A DNA stretch of 64,000 bases, from assembly GCA_910579755.1 (NCBI GenBank), contig CAJTVB010000004.1, positions 62,001 through 126,000 on the forward strand, written 5' to 3'. This stretch comes from an uncultured Acetatifactor sp. Its GTDB lineage: Bacteria > Bacillota > Clostridia > Lachnospirales > Lachnospiraceae. The translations under genes and the position numbers were made by a program. Positions 8,801 to 17,004 of the stretch are shown here, one piece after another; position 1 is the first letter of the stretch, and every line of letters starts with the position of its first letter. The notes below the pieces were generated by a model. The model saw only the letters and a program-made list of their open reading frames with translations. It did not search any database and was not told where the DNA came from.

Positions 8801-9653
8801 TTTTCGGGAGAAAAACAGAGCCTCGGGAGTGAAGATATGGGCACACAGGGGCTGTTGCTATCGATATCCGGAAAATACGCTTCCGGCTTTTGAGGCTGCC
8901 TGTGTAATTCCGGGTATTGCCGGCATCGAGCTGGACATCCAGCTGTCCAGGGATGGAGTAATCATGGTCTTCCATGACGAGACGCTGAATCGGTTGATGG
9001 GGATAGACGGAAACCTGAGGGATTATACCTGTGAAGAATTACAACAGATGAAATTCCAGGCCTGGGATTATGTGAAATCCAAGCCTGAGGACGCGGGCCG
9101 CATGTATATTCCCCGGATGGAGGAGGTGCTTGCGCTGGTGAAGCCTTATTCCGCCGATGCCGGGGTAATGATTAACATAGAGCTGAAAAACGGCGGAGTG
9201 CGCTATGAGGGTATGGAAGAAAAAATTCTTGCCCTGGTGAAAAAATATGACATGGAAGCCCATGTGCTCTATTCCTCCTTCAATCCGGATTCCCTCAAAA
9301 TGCTGAAGGAGCTGGATCGCCAGGTCAGTACCGGGATTTTGTCAGGCGATGTGAGAGAATGCGCACGCATGGAGGCGGATTGCCTGGCAGATGCCCTTCA
9401 TCCCAGCGCGGAAAGCATTCTGGAGCATGGAGTGGAGCCTGGGAAACAGGCTGACGCGGTCTTTGCGGAAGACGGCAGCTCCGGAGAAGAAGCGCTTAGG
9501 GCAGGCGGGAGGCCGGTCCGGGGCTGGAATGGCAGAGAGCCTTTTTATAAGGAGACGCGTTATCCGGTGCAATATAATCTCTGGACCCTGGCTCAAAGGG
9601 GCATGACAGACTTCATTACGAATGTACCCGAGGAATATTTGAGGGAAGATTGA
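5886..9653 (+). CDS. Four-domain fusion: metallophosphoesterase, glycerol-3-P cytidylyltransferase-like, Gfo/Idh oxidoreductase, GDPD
   Basis: This 1255-residue soluble protein chains four enzymes. Residues about 1-190 form an unassigned, probably beta-rich region. Residues about 195-460 are a calcineurin-like phosphoesterase with its metal motifs (DTH, GD, GNHD, SHVP, HGHNH). Residues 524-650 are a TagD-like cytidylyltransferase (GTYDLFHEGH; RTPDISSTMLR), which would make CDP-glycerol or a similar CDP-polyol. Residues about 655-970 are a Gfo/Idh/MocA NAD(P) oxidoreductase (GIVGTGRIAPRF, EKPLAF). Residues about 980-1250 are a glycerophosphodiester phosphodiesterase (AHRG, ENTLPAF, ELDIQLSRDG, HDE). 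An in-frame ATG at 7455 directly before the TagD part has a good GGAGG site, so a shorter three-domain product could also be made. The enzyme set points to making and recycling a glycerol-phosphate-type substituent, consistent with the CDP-glycerol-transferase-like and LicD genes downstream; that role is inferred. Confidence 0.8.
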   Translation: MERTDMPWHGPQWKCNEGYIIDEETGMAKICAKGLCTLHFYHAYPGDKLVISYKNYEYQVLTYENRIDKKYIYTYDYQQEENWASYDYRKERSVWRHFGEDFLFQEECFFRVNLREKEILEGTAFCRKENYRADKEGTGKKKDNSSRGERCPLRWEQASRDWELSGGRKRPEELYRRETETTIEQVRRVRGPEDLAFFLLTDTHYTVNGTWADTVESLRAVKEASAFTDGDFIDRLLSEQPIRDFQGIIHLGDATDGMVPREITRDYVRMMQEDLQGLGIPLYYTLGNHDSNYFRGNPEPFDRQEMYDLYLGGKPGHYCLDDAERGLRMIFLESFDHREKIRYGFSGAELDWLEERLGETPPDWCVVVFSHVPPAARLHYWSDQIRGSARLVRLLRQFQYRSRGRLLGFVHGHNHADGIDCREGFPIVSIGCGKCEFFTDKKPEGSVTWPRRLEDISRELWDVLVVSTKRRTLDFIRFGAGKNRRVTVNFKYRFSDSFSIVMDVWEDTETDSFKNTIIDSEVLMTKVITYGTYDLFHEGHYNILKRAKALGDYLIVGVTTEHYDQQRGKINVVDSLLDRIENVRKTGLADQIIIEDHEGQKIEDIQKYQVDIFTLGSDWRGMFDYLKSLCQVVYLDRTPDISSTMLRKEKFPIIRTGIVGTGRIAPRFVAEAKYVSGLHMRSAYNPHRDSVQQFASEMGLEGFSDSFEDFLDSVDAIYIATPHETHFDYAKRALLQGKHVLCEKPLAFSRREAEELFAIARENQVVLMEGIKTAYCPGFTQIINIAKSGKIGEIRDVEACFSRLTNPALREMADFQYGGAFLEFGSYTLLPIIKLLGADYKRLEINSIPAENGVDLYTKIMFSYEKGLAMSKTGIGVKSEGQLLISGTKGYILAESPWWLTRKFQIRYEDPNQIETYTPNFMGDGLRYEIGEFVSSINGHNGYSYRLTEQDSVAMAGVVEAFMENRARQQCAFREKNRASGVKIWAHRGCCYRYPENTLPAFEAACVIPGIAGIELDIQLSRDGVIMVFHDETLNRLMGIDGNLRDYTCEELQQMKFQAWDYVKSKPEDAGRMYIPRMEEVLALVKPYSADAGVMINIELKNGGVRYEGMEEKILALVKKYDMEAHVLYSSFNPDSLKMLKELDRQVSTGILSGDVRECARMEADCLADALHPSAESILEHGVEPGKQADAVFAEDGSSGEEALRAGGRPVRGWNGREPFYKETRYPVQYNLWTLAQRGMTDFITNVPEEYLRED

Positions 9654-9688
9654 CAGATCGGTGCAGCCTGCGGGGAAGGGGGCGCTAT

Positions 9689-11458
9689 ATGGCAAGAACG
9701 GTGAGCATAGGGAATCAGGACTTTGAGTCCATCCGGAAGGGGGACTATTTCTATATCGATAAAACGAGCCTGATCAGAGAATGGTGGGAGCAGGGGGACA
9801 GCGTAACCCTGATCGTCCGCCCCCGGCGGTTTGGGAAGACCCTGAATATGAGCATGCTGGAAAAGTTCTTTTCTCTGGAATATGCCGACAGAGGCGATTT
9901 GTTTGAGGGGCTGGAAATCTGGAAGGAGGAGAAGTACCGGGCCCTCCAGGGAACCTTTCCGGTGATCATGGTGAGCTTTGCGGGGGTGAAGGAAGATTCC
10001 TTTGTAAATGCCAGAAAGAAAATATGCCAGCTTATCACAAACTTGTACAATAAATATGATTTTCTCCTGAAAGGAGAGGTCTTAAACACGAGAGAAAAAG
10101 ATGTATTTCAAAAGGTATCTGCTGAAATGGAGGATTACATAGCCTCGGATTCGCTGAAGAATATGTCAGAATATCTTTTCCGGTATTACAGGAAAAAGGT
10201 AATCCTGCTGCTGGATGAGTATGACACTCCCATGCAGGAGGCCTATGTGAGCGGATACTGGGAGGAGCTGGTATCCTTTATCCGGAACCTGTTTAACGCA
10301 TCCTTTAAGACAAATGCTTATCTGGAGCGGGCCATGATGACAGGAATCACAAGAATCAGCAAGGAGTCCATTTTTTCGGATCTGAATAATCTTGAGGTGG
10401 TGACCACTACCTCAGAAAAATACCAGGAGGCTTTTGGATTTACCCAGAAAGAGGTGCTGGAGGCTTTGGAGGAATACGGGCTTTCGGAGAGCGCGGAGGA
10501 AGTGAAATACTGGTACGACGGTTTTACCTTCGGGGAAAAAACGGATATTTATAACCCCTGGTCCATCATCAACTATTTGGATAAGCGCAGGTTTTCCACG
10601 TACTGGGCCAATACCAGCAGCAACAGTCTGACGGGAAAGCTGATCCGGGAGGGGAGCCGCGAAGTCAAGCTGACTATGGAGGATCTGCTGAGGGGAAGGA
10701 CATTTCATACCCAGATCGACGAACAGATTGTTTTTGAGCGGCTGGGCCGTACAGAATCGGCTATCTGGAGTCTGTTTTTGGCCAGCGGATATTTGAAGGC
10801 GGAGAACCATAGACTGGAGAGGGGAAAAGCGGAGTATGATCTGGCTCTGACAAACCAGGAGGTTCATATTATGTTTGAACAGATGATAGGAGACTGGTTT
10901 GCCCAGTCGGCGTCGGATTATAATGATTTTGTAAAGGCGCTGCTTCGAGGGGACAAAAAATCCATGAACGCCTATATGAACAGAGTCGCGCTGTCTGTTT
11001 TCAGTTATTTTGACACGGGAAACAAGCCCTCGGAGCAGGCGGAGCCGGAGCGGTTTTACCATGGCTTTGTGCTGGGATTGATGGTGGATTTGGAGGGGCG
11101 TTACAGGATCAGCTCCAACCGGGAGAGCGGATACGGAAGGTATGATGTAATGCTGGAGCCCTGCGGAAGCGGTGAGCAGCTTTCAAAACGGTATGAAAAC
11201 AGCGGCGGCCTGACCGGTTATCCGGAGCAGACCGCCGGGGGGCATGATGATTATATTATTATGGAGTTCAAGGTGCATGATCCTGAAGAAGAGGATACGC
11301 TGGAGGCCACAGCCATGGAAGCTCTGGCCCAGATAGACCGCATGAAATACGCGTCGGCGCTGGAGGCCCGGGGTATTCCGGCGGACAGAATCCGGAAATA
11401 CGGATTTGCTTTTCAGGGGAAGCGGGTGTTGATTGAAGGAAGTGCCGAAATTTATTAA
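9689..11458 (+). CDS. AAA-ATPase-like / PD-(D/E)XK nuclease protein (DUF1703 type)
   Basis: This 589-residue protein belongs to the multi-copy gut-bacterial family with an N-terminal AAA-ATPase-like domain and a C-terminal PD-(D/E)XK nuclease-like domain. Evidence is the opening IGNQDFESIRKGDYFYIDKT, the P-loop-like RPRRFGKTLNMSML, the Walker-B-like ILLLDEYDTP at about residue 175, and C-terminal RYDVML...IIMEFKV with the D and ExK nuclease residues. Start ATG 9689 is preferred over an in-frame start at 9650 because GGGAAGGGGG precedes it and homologues begin near here. Its biological role is not established; such genes are scattered and often linked to mobile DNA. It sits between the fusion enzyme and the sigma-28 promoter and has no obvious link to glycan synthesis. 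Confidence 0.85.
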   Translation: MARTVSIGNQDFESIRKGDYFYIDKTSLIREWWEQGDSVTLIVRPRRFGKTLNMSMLEKFFSLEYADRGDLFEGLEIWKEEKYRALQGTFPVIMVSFAGVKEDSFVNARKKICQLITNLYNKYDFLLKGEVLNTREKDVFQKVSAEMEDYIASDSLKNMSEYLFRYYRKKVILLLDEYDTPMQEAYVSGYWEELVSFIRNLFNASFKTNAYLERAMMTGITRISKESIFSDLNNLEVVTTTSEKYQEAFGFTQKEVLEALEEYGLSESAEEVKYWYDGFTFGEKTDIYNPWSIINYLDKRRFSTYWANTSSNSLTGKLIREGSREVKLTMEDLLRGRTFHTQIDEQIVFERLGRTESAIWSLFLASGYLKAENHRLERGKAEYDLALTNQEVHIMFEQMIGDWFAQSASDYNDFVKALLRGDKKSMNAYMNRVALSVFSYFDTGNKPSEQAEPERFYHGFVLGLMVDLEGRYRISSNRESGYGRYDVMLEPCGSGEQLSKRYENSGGLTGYPEQTAGGHDDYIIMEFKVHDPEEEDTLEATAMEALAQIDRMKYASALEARGIPADRIRKYGFAFQGKRVLIEGSAEIY

Positions 11459-11507
11459 AAAAAATCCAGGTTTGAACGGTTCTTAGAAAACACCTCGAAA
11501 CATGTGG

Positions 11508-11534
11508 TAAAGTTATTAGAAAATGTTCCGATAT
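11508..11534 (+). promoter_or_regulatory. Sigma-28 promoter at the head of the glycan cluster
   Basis: TAAA at 11508-11511, 15 nt, then TCCGATAT at 11527-11534. Spacing and -10 octamer are identical to the flagellin promoter at 1170-1196. It lies about 205 nt before the ATG at 11739. It ties the downstream cluster to the flagellar regulon. Confidence 0.88.
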
Positions 11535-11630
11535 ACTAAGTAGGGTTTTGGAGTGAACCTGGGGCAGAGATTGCCTGTTTTGCATGGAAGCAGCCAATAG
11601 GAACGTTACGGAAAGCCGTTGCCATGCTTC

Positions 11631-11658
11631 TTGTGTGCAATGACTTTTTTGTTATAGT
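11631..11658 (+). promoter_or_regulatory. Possible sigma-A promoter before the glycan cluster
   Basis: TTGTGT (11631-11636), a 16-nt spacer and TATAGT (11653-11658), about 80 nt before the ATG at 11739. It is a moderate match only. If used, it would add constitutive transcription to that from the sigma-28 promoter. The rest of the 280-base gap shows nothing else clear. Confidence 0.4.
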
Positions 11659-11738
11659 AAACTGTGTTGTCAGGCGCGTATCTAAGAGTGCGGAGTGTTC
11701 TTTTTCGTTTATGATAGATAGCTGAGGGATTTGAAAAT

Positions 11739-14387
11739 ATGAGGAAACTGATCAAACAACAACTTCAGGAAGAAATTGGTCTGCTGGAGCAGGCAAACTC
11801 CATATTGGAAAATCCCGGCGAGGATGTAAACAGCAGTCAGCTGTTGGACTTGCTTGCCCAGGAGCAGGAGCTGGCCATATCCATCGGAAACCGTATAGAA
11901 GAAACGGAAGGCGCCGGCACGAAGGCCGTGGCCCTTTTGGAGGAGTATTGCGAGGCACTCTGGCATTTAAGCGAGGAGTTTTCCGGGGAGAATGGAAATG
12001 CTTGCGCCAGTGAGAGAGTATCGGTAAATCCTTTGCCGGAGGGCAGTGTGGGGGCTTCAGAGAGTGAAGGTCAGGAAGATGGTAATATGAGCCTGCCTGC
12101 AGGGAGGAAGGAACTGCTTGCCCGGCTGGAGAAGTTGATCGGGCAGGTAAAAGCACAGATTGATGAACTGCCCAGGCAGTACGATGTGGTTTTTCTTCCC
12201 TACAAGGCCAGTATGTGGGACAGCCTGGAAAGCATATGGATGGCGGCGGAGCAGGATCCGGACTGCAATTGCTATGTGATTCCTATCCCCTACTGCGATC
12301 TGAATCCGGATGGAAGCATTGGTCAGGTTCATTATGAGGCTTCGTTGATGCCCTCTTATGTGCCGGTGACCCATTATGAGGCCTATGATATCAAAAAGAA
12401 CAGGCCTGATATAATATACATTCATAATCCATATGACAATACAAATATGGTGACCCGTGTGGCCGCTGAGTTTTACAGCGAAGAATTGAAAAAGCATACC
12501 GATATGTTGGTATATATACCTTATTATTTAGGAACCCAGCATCTGGCGGAAGAACACAAGCTTTTGTCGGCTTATTTGCATGCGGACAAAATTATCCTGC
12601 AGAATGAAACTATGGTGGAGGATGTGCATTCCTCCATTCCCCGGGAGAAGCTGGCCGCATTGGGCAGCCCCAAGGCGGATCGGATCCTGCGTCTGGAAGC
12701 GGAAAAAGGTAAGGTTGTCGGCCAGATGGTACCCAAGGCCTGGAAAAAGAAGATTAAGAATAAGAAGGTAATCTTATATAACGTAAGCATATCCGGTATT
12801 CTGCAGTTCAGCGAGCAGGCTATGGACAAGATCCGCTATGTGCTGTCAAAATTCGAGAACCGGGAGGATGTGGTTTTGCTGTGGCGTCCTCATCCTTTGA
12901 TTGAGTCTACGTTACGATCCATGCGTCCGGCGCTGTATGAGGAATATATGCAGGTCAAGAGGAAGTTTATTGCCGACGATTATGGGATTCTGGATGAGAT
13001 GCCGGATGTGGGCGTGTCCGCGGTGATTGCTGACGCTTATGTGGGAGAGGACAGCTCTTCTTTGGTGAATTACTTCGGCGTGCTGGGAAAGCCGGTGTTT
13101 TACACGGACTGGAAGGTGACGGAGGAATGGAGCGAGGACGAAAGAGGAATGTTCTCTTTTTGGGATTGCTATTTTGAAAATGAGTGCGCTTGGTTTGTGC
13201 CAAACACAGATCTGGATTGTCCTTATCTATGTAAAATGGACTTGAAATCAGGTGAAGTCAGCCTTGTTGAAAAACTGCCGGGGGAAACAGAAAAACAAGC
13301 TGGCAGGAATGATTATTTTGGCATTATGAAAGTCGATGAAAATGTGATGCTTGCGCCATATGCATCGAATAATATTTATATTTATCGCTTGAATACAAAG
13401 CAGGCGATTAAGGTTCCTTTAAACGAGTCTGTAGATTATAATTTCGTGAAGATACATGTGTATAAAGGAAGAATATTTTTAGCGCCTCAGAACTTTGGTT
13501 CTGTTGTTGAGCTTAACGTCCAGGATGGCCATTGCATATATTATGAAATTCCAAGGCGGGAGGATGCCGCAATAGATTTGGGCAGCGTATATGGAGCGGG
13601 TTCCGCAATATATGAAAATAAACTCTATATACCACGAACGAACAGCAGAGAGATCGTGGCGTTCGATATGGATACAGGAAAGTTTTCTGAAAAAAAGCTC
13701 GGAGCAGGAAAGGGCGGATATCACTATATAACAATAGAAAATGGTGAAGTATGGGGGGTGAGCGATTGTGAGGCAGAAATCATATGTTGGAATTTGACGG
13801 ATGATTCTGTAGATGTATGGGATCGTTTTCCGGATGATTTTATAGGGGGAGAGCATCCCTTTAACAGAGTTTTAGAATGTGGGGATGGGATGATAGCTAT
13901 TCCAAGAACCGCTAATATGGCAGTTAAAGTTTTAAGAGGTTCAGAGATTGCTTCTCAATTTGCTCTTCAGGAGTGTTTTCAGGAGGGAGAAAGGCAATCC
14001 CCCTTTTTTACAAAACATGCTTCTAAGACAAATTATACAATGGCAATGCGCCTGGATGAGAAAATAATTGCATTGTCTGCGTACAATAATAGTGTGGTTC
14101 AATATGATATTTCATCAGGCAGCAGTTCCATTTTCCCCTGCAGATTTAAGACAGAGGACGTGAGAAGTCTGGAAAATGAAAAAATGAACATGATATTTCA
14201 AAGAGGGGAAATACCGAATAATTGTGGAGAAGGCGGAAGATGGACGCTCTCTGCGTTTTTGAATTATTTGGCGGCGGATCGATATCATTATCATAAGCAG
14301 GCCGCCAAAAGGTACCAAAGGGTTGTAAATAATTTAGAAAAGGAATGTGGCGTGTGTATACACGAATATATTATCAACTCTTTATAA
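11739..14387 (+). CDS. CDP-glycerol glycerophosphotransferase-like protein fused to beta-propeller-like repeats
   Basis: This 882-residue protein has three parts. Residues 1-145 are helical and Glu/Gln-rich, probably coiled coil. Residues about 147-490 resemble TagB/TagF-like CDP-glycerol glycerophosphotransferases (VVFLPYKASMWDSLES, IYIHNPYDNTNM, LLWRPHPL with the His-Pro motif). Residues about 490-830 hold repeated strands of the form IYxYxxxTGxxxxV, typical of a beta-propeller. A TagD-like CDP-glycerol synthase domain is encoded upstream at 5886, which supports a glycerol-phosphate transfer role. Base composition changes sharply near 13200, inside the gene: the front is GC-rich like the flanks and the propeller part is AT-rich like the following island, suggesting a recombination joint. 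Start ATG 11739 has only a weak ribosome binding site (GCTGAGGGA). Function is moderately supported. Confidence 0.65.
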   Translation: MRKLIKQQLQEEIGLLEQANSILENPGEDVNSSQLLDLLAQEQELAISIGNRIEETEGAGTKAVALLEEYCEALWHLSEEFSGENGNACASERVSVNPLPEGSVGASESEGQEDGNMSLPAGRKELLARLEKLIGQVKAQIDELPRQYDVVFLPYKASMWDSLESIWMAAEQDPDCNCYVIPIPYCDLNPDGSIGQVHYEASLMPSYVPVTHYEAYDIKKNRPDIIYIHNPYDNTNMVTRVAAEFYSEELKKHTDMLVYIPYYLGTQHLAEEHKLLSAYLHADKIILQNETMVEDVHSSIPREKLAALGSPKADRILRLEAEKGKVVGQMVPKAWKKKIKNKKVILYNVSISGILQFSEQAMDKIRYVLSKFENREDVVLLWRPHPLIESTLRSMRPALYEEYMQVKRKFIADDYGILDEMPDVGVSAVIADAYVGEDSSSLVNYFGVLGKPVFYTDWKVTEEWSEDERGMFSFWDCYFENECAWFVPNTDLDCPYLCKMDLKSGEVSLVEKLPGETEKQAGRNDYFGIMKVDENVMLAPYASNNIYIYRLNTKQAIKVPLNESVDYNFVKIHVYKGRIFLAPQNFGSVVELNVQDGHCIYYEIPRREDAAIDLGSVYGAGSAIYENKLYIPRTNSREIVAFDMDTGKFSEKKLGAGKGGYHYITIENGEVWGVSDCEAEIICWNLTDDSVDVWDRFPDDFIGGEHPFNRVLECGDGMIAIPRTANMAVKVLRGSEIASQFALQECFQEGERQSPFFTKHASKTNYTMAMRLDEKIIALSAYNNSVVQYDISSGSSSIFPCRFKTEDVRSLENEKMNMIFQRGEIPNNCGEGGRWTLSAFLNYLAADRYHYHKQAAKRYQRVVNNLEKECGVCIHEYIINSL

Positions 14388-14464
14388 ACTGTTGATGCTG
14401 TAGGAAGAATCGTATTATAAACACATAAAAGGGATTGACATATCATGAAGGGAATATTGGTGCG

Positions 14465-15304
14465 ATGATAAAAGTGGGCGGGGATCAGCTTCGACAGCTT
14501 CAGCTGATACAACTGGAGATGCTGGTGGAAGTGGATCGAATCTGCAGAAAGTGTGAAATAAAATATAATATTATAGCCGGAACTCTTTTAGGAGCAGTCA
14601 GGCATGGAGGCTATATTCCCTGGGATGATGATGCAGACGTTGCGCTTTTGAGGCCGGAATATGAGAAGTTCAGAAAAGCATGTAAGACGGAATTGGATCG
14701 ATCCAGATTTTATTTTCAAGATCATAGGAATACCAAAGGATATAGATGGGGCTATGGGAAGCTGAGAAGAAAACACACACTTTTTCTGAGGGAATATCAA
14801 GAAGACATGCCATATAAGCAAGGGGTATTTATTGATATATTTCCACTTGATGGTGTGCCTGATAATTATATTTTAAGAAGTTTATATAATTTTGAGTGCT
14901 TTTGTGTTCGAAAAATTCTCTGGTCAAAGGTTGGGAAGAAAGCTGATTCTGTATTTTGGAAACGTCAGATCTATAAACTGCTTAGCAATATATCGGAGAA
15001 ACGGATTTTCGAGCATTACCATCGTATGATATGCAGATCGGGAAGAAAAAGAACAGAAATGGTGAGGATTCTTTTGTTCCCAACACCGAACAGGGAGTGG
15101 GGATATTATAGGCGATGGTATGAAGAAAGCGAGCAGATTTTGTTTGAAGGAATTGAATTTTGTGGAATAAAGGATTTTGACGGCTATTTGAGTTTTAAAT
15201 TTGGCGATTACAGGAGCCTGCCGCCGGAAGAAGATAGAAAGATACATCCAGTCAGTAGGATCAGATTGATTAAGAATGAAAAGGGGAACAGCTTTTGCGG
15301 GTGA
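14465..15304 (+). CDS. LicD family phosphotransferase
   Basis: LicD proteins transfer phosphocholine or other phospho-groups to surface glycans such as teichoic acid. This 279-residue protein has the hallmark pattern around residues 30-60: YNIIAGTLLGAVRHGGYIPWDDDADVALLR, with the GTLLGAxR and WDDDxD nucleotidyltransferase-type motifs, then VFIDIFPLDG. ATG 14465 is chosen over the in-frame TTG at 14435 because AAGGGA lies about 9 nt upstream. Its end overlaps the next start (15295). No choline uptake or CDP-choline genes are present, so the donor may instead be CDP-glycerol or another CDP-alcohol. It is AT-rich and the first complete gene of the island. Confidence 0.88.
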   Translation: MIKVGGDQLRQLQLIQLEMLVEVDRICRKCEIKYNIIAGTLLGAVRHGGYIPWDDDADVALLRPEYEKFRKACKTELDRSRFYFQDHRNTKGYRWGYGKLRRKHTLFLREYQEDMPYKQGVFIDIFPLDGVPDNYILRSLYNFECFCVRKILWSKVGKKADSVFWKRQIYKLLSNISEKRIFEHYHRMICRSGRKRTEMVRILLFPTPNREWGYYRRWYEESEQILFEGIEFCGIKDFDGYLSFKFGDYRSLPPEEDRKIHPVSRIRLIKNEKGNSFCG

Positions 15305-16029
15305 CAAATATACAGCATTTTTGTTTAGATGATGGACCGGGAATTAGGACTACCGTTTTTATGGCAGGGTGTAATTTGAGATGCTTGTGGTGTCATAATC
15401 CGGAAGCAATCATGAAAGATTTATTTGATCATACCACAAGAGAAATTTTTGCGGATGAATTATTTGAAGAAATTTGTGAGGATAAGTTATTTTATGAACA
15501 ACTGAATGGGGGTGTCACATTTTCGGGAGGTGAACCGATTTTACAGTCAGGTGAGCTGACCGACGTTTTGAACAAGTGTAAAGAAAATGACATTCATGTT
15601 GCGGTGGAAACAGCGGCAAATTATTCGTTTGATTTGTTAAAATCTATATTAGAGTATATTGATTTACTGATTGTGGATTGCAAAGCAATCTCAAATGAGG
15701 TTTATCAAAAATGTACCGGGAGATCAAATGAGGCTTTTATAGAAAACTTTAAGATCTTGTGTAATGAAAAAAGGCATATATGGGTTCGGATTCCAATTGT
15801 ATGGAATGTTAACATATCGATTCAGGAAATACATCGTATAGGAGAATTTCTTCAACCCTTTCAATTGGATAAGGTTGAACTGATTCCTTATCATAAAATG
15901 GGCATTCCCAAGTATAAAAAGTACAAAATAGAGTATTTATTGCAGGATGTTACTCCACCGACCATAGAACAGCTGGAAACATGTCGCGATATATTGAGCC
16001 AGTATGGAATTATAGTGTCTTGCGAATAA
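15295..16029 (+). CDS. Glycyl radical enzyme activating enzyme (radical SAM)
   Basis: This 244-residue radical SAM protein uses a 4Fe-4S cluster and S-adenosylmethionine to place the radical on the glycine of a partner glycyl radical enzyme. Diagnostic motifs are the opening DDGPGIRTTVFMAGCN with the cluster cysteines CNLRCLWCHN (CxxxCxxC), VTFSGGEP, and VETAAN. It is short, like PflA, and lacks the extra ferredoxin-like insert of many dehydratase activases. The start is TTG 15295 or GTG 15301; both follow AAGGGG and overlap licD. The likely substrate is the glycyl radical enzyme at 18180, three genes downstream. Confidence 0.92.
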   Translation: MRVTNIQHFCLDDGPGIRTTVFMAGCNLRCLWCHNPEAIMKDLFDHTTREIFADELFEEICEDKLFYEQLNGGVTFSGGEPILQSGELTDVLNKCKENDIHVAVETAANYSFDLLKSILEYIDLLIVDCKAISNEVYQKCTGRSNEAFIENFKILCNEKRHIWVRIPIVWNVNISIQEIHRIGEFLQPFQLDKVELIPYHKMGIPKYKKYKIEYLLQDVTPPTIEQLETCRDILSQYGIIVSCE

Positions 16030-16041
16030 GAAAGAGAGAAT

Positions 16042-16989
16042 ATGAGAAAAGTATCAGTGATTGTTCCTGTTTATAACACACAAAAGGAATTAGGCAGGTG
16101 CCTTTACAGTATTCAAAATCAGACTTACAAAAACCTGGAGATTATATGTATTGATGACGGGTCAACGGACGGATCAGAAGATATTGTTGATATTTTTGCA
16201 AAAGAGGATAAACGATTTACTGTAGTGCACCAGAAGAACATGGGGGAGAGCGGTGCGAGAAATGTTGGGCTTAAAATAGCGACAGGAGATATTATAGCCT
16301 TTTGCGACTGTGATGACTGGATCGAAAGCGATACATATGAAGCTTTAATGAAGGAAATGGATCAATATGATCTGGATATATCGGCTGGCGGCTGGATGAA
16401 AGAAACCTCTAAGGGAGCGGAAAAAATCCACAATATACGGCCCGTTACAGAGGATGTTTTTGATCAGCTGCAATTGTTGGAGTATTTATACAAGCGGGAT
16501 TTCTACAGAGGCATGGCCTATATGTGGAATAAGCTTTATAAACGGGAACTATTGAAGCGGGGAGGGGAAAACTCCATTTTATTTGACGAAAGTCTCACTT
16601 TGGGAGGAGACGTTGTCTTTCTGGCGAAGGCGGCGTTAAATGTCCAAAAAGTTAAATATATTGATAGAGCGCTTTACCATTATTGCCAGAGAGAAGGATC
16701 AGGGTGTCATACAAAGGATGTCGCTAAGTTAAGAGATTGGATACGGGCGTATGAAATTATAATTGAGATGTTTACTTTAAGGGGCGTTGATCAGGAAATA
16801 ATCAATTATACAAAACGCTTTTTGGCATATCATAGCAGTAATGCAGCAGAGATTGCTTTAAATCAGGGATTAACCGATGCGAAGAATGAATTTCAGAATT
16901 TTATGAGATTGTATGAAAAGGAATATACGGAATTAAATGCGGATTATCCCGAGAGAATACAAAGGTACAGGCAATTGTTGGAGACTTAA
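16042..16989 (+). CDS. Family 2 glycosyltransferase
   Basis: This 315-residue GT-A inverting transferase has VSVIVPVYNTQ, the strand-loop EIICIDDGSTDGS, a GARNVGLKIATG loop and FCDCDDWIE as the DxD motif (residues about 4-105). The remainder is helical and gives acceptor specificity, which cannot be predicted. Start ATG 16042 follows AAAGAGAG. It is 12 nt after the activase and 15 nt before the next gene, so it is co-transcribed. Unlike many neighbours, it has no terminal Rossmann-like module. Confidence 0.9.
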   Translation: MRKVSVIVPVYNTQKELGRCLYSIQNQTYKNLEIICIDDGSTDGSEDIVDIFAKEDKRFTVVHQKNMGESGARNVGLKIATGDIIAFCDCDDWIESDTYEALMKEMDQYDLDISAGGWMKETSKGAEKIHNIRPVTEDVFDQLQLLEYLYKRDFYRGMAYMWNKLYKRELLKRGGENSILFDESLTLGGDVVFLAKAALNVQKVKYIDRALYHYCQREGSGCHTKDVAKLRDWIRAYEIIIEMFTLRGVDQEIINYTKRFLAYHSSNAAEIALNQGLTDAKNEFQNFMRLYEKEYTELNADYPERIQRYRQLLET

Positions 16990-17004
16990 GGGAGAGAACA
17001 AGTC

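Noticed and set aside
7284..8975. Long open frame (563 codons) antisense to the fusion enzyme
   Set aside because: The plus strand has intact domains with all catalytic motifs. The minus frame has no recognisable domain and no ribosome binding site; it is a codon-usage shadow.
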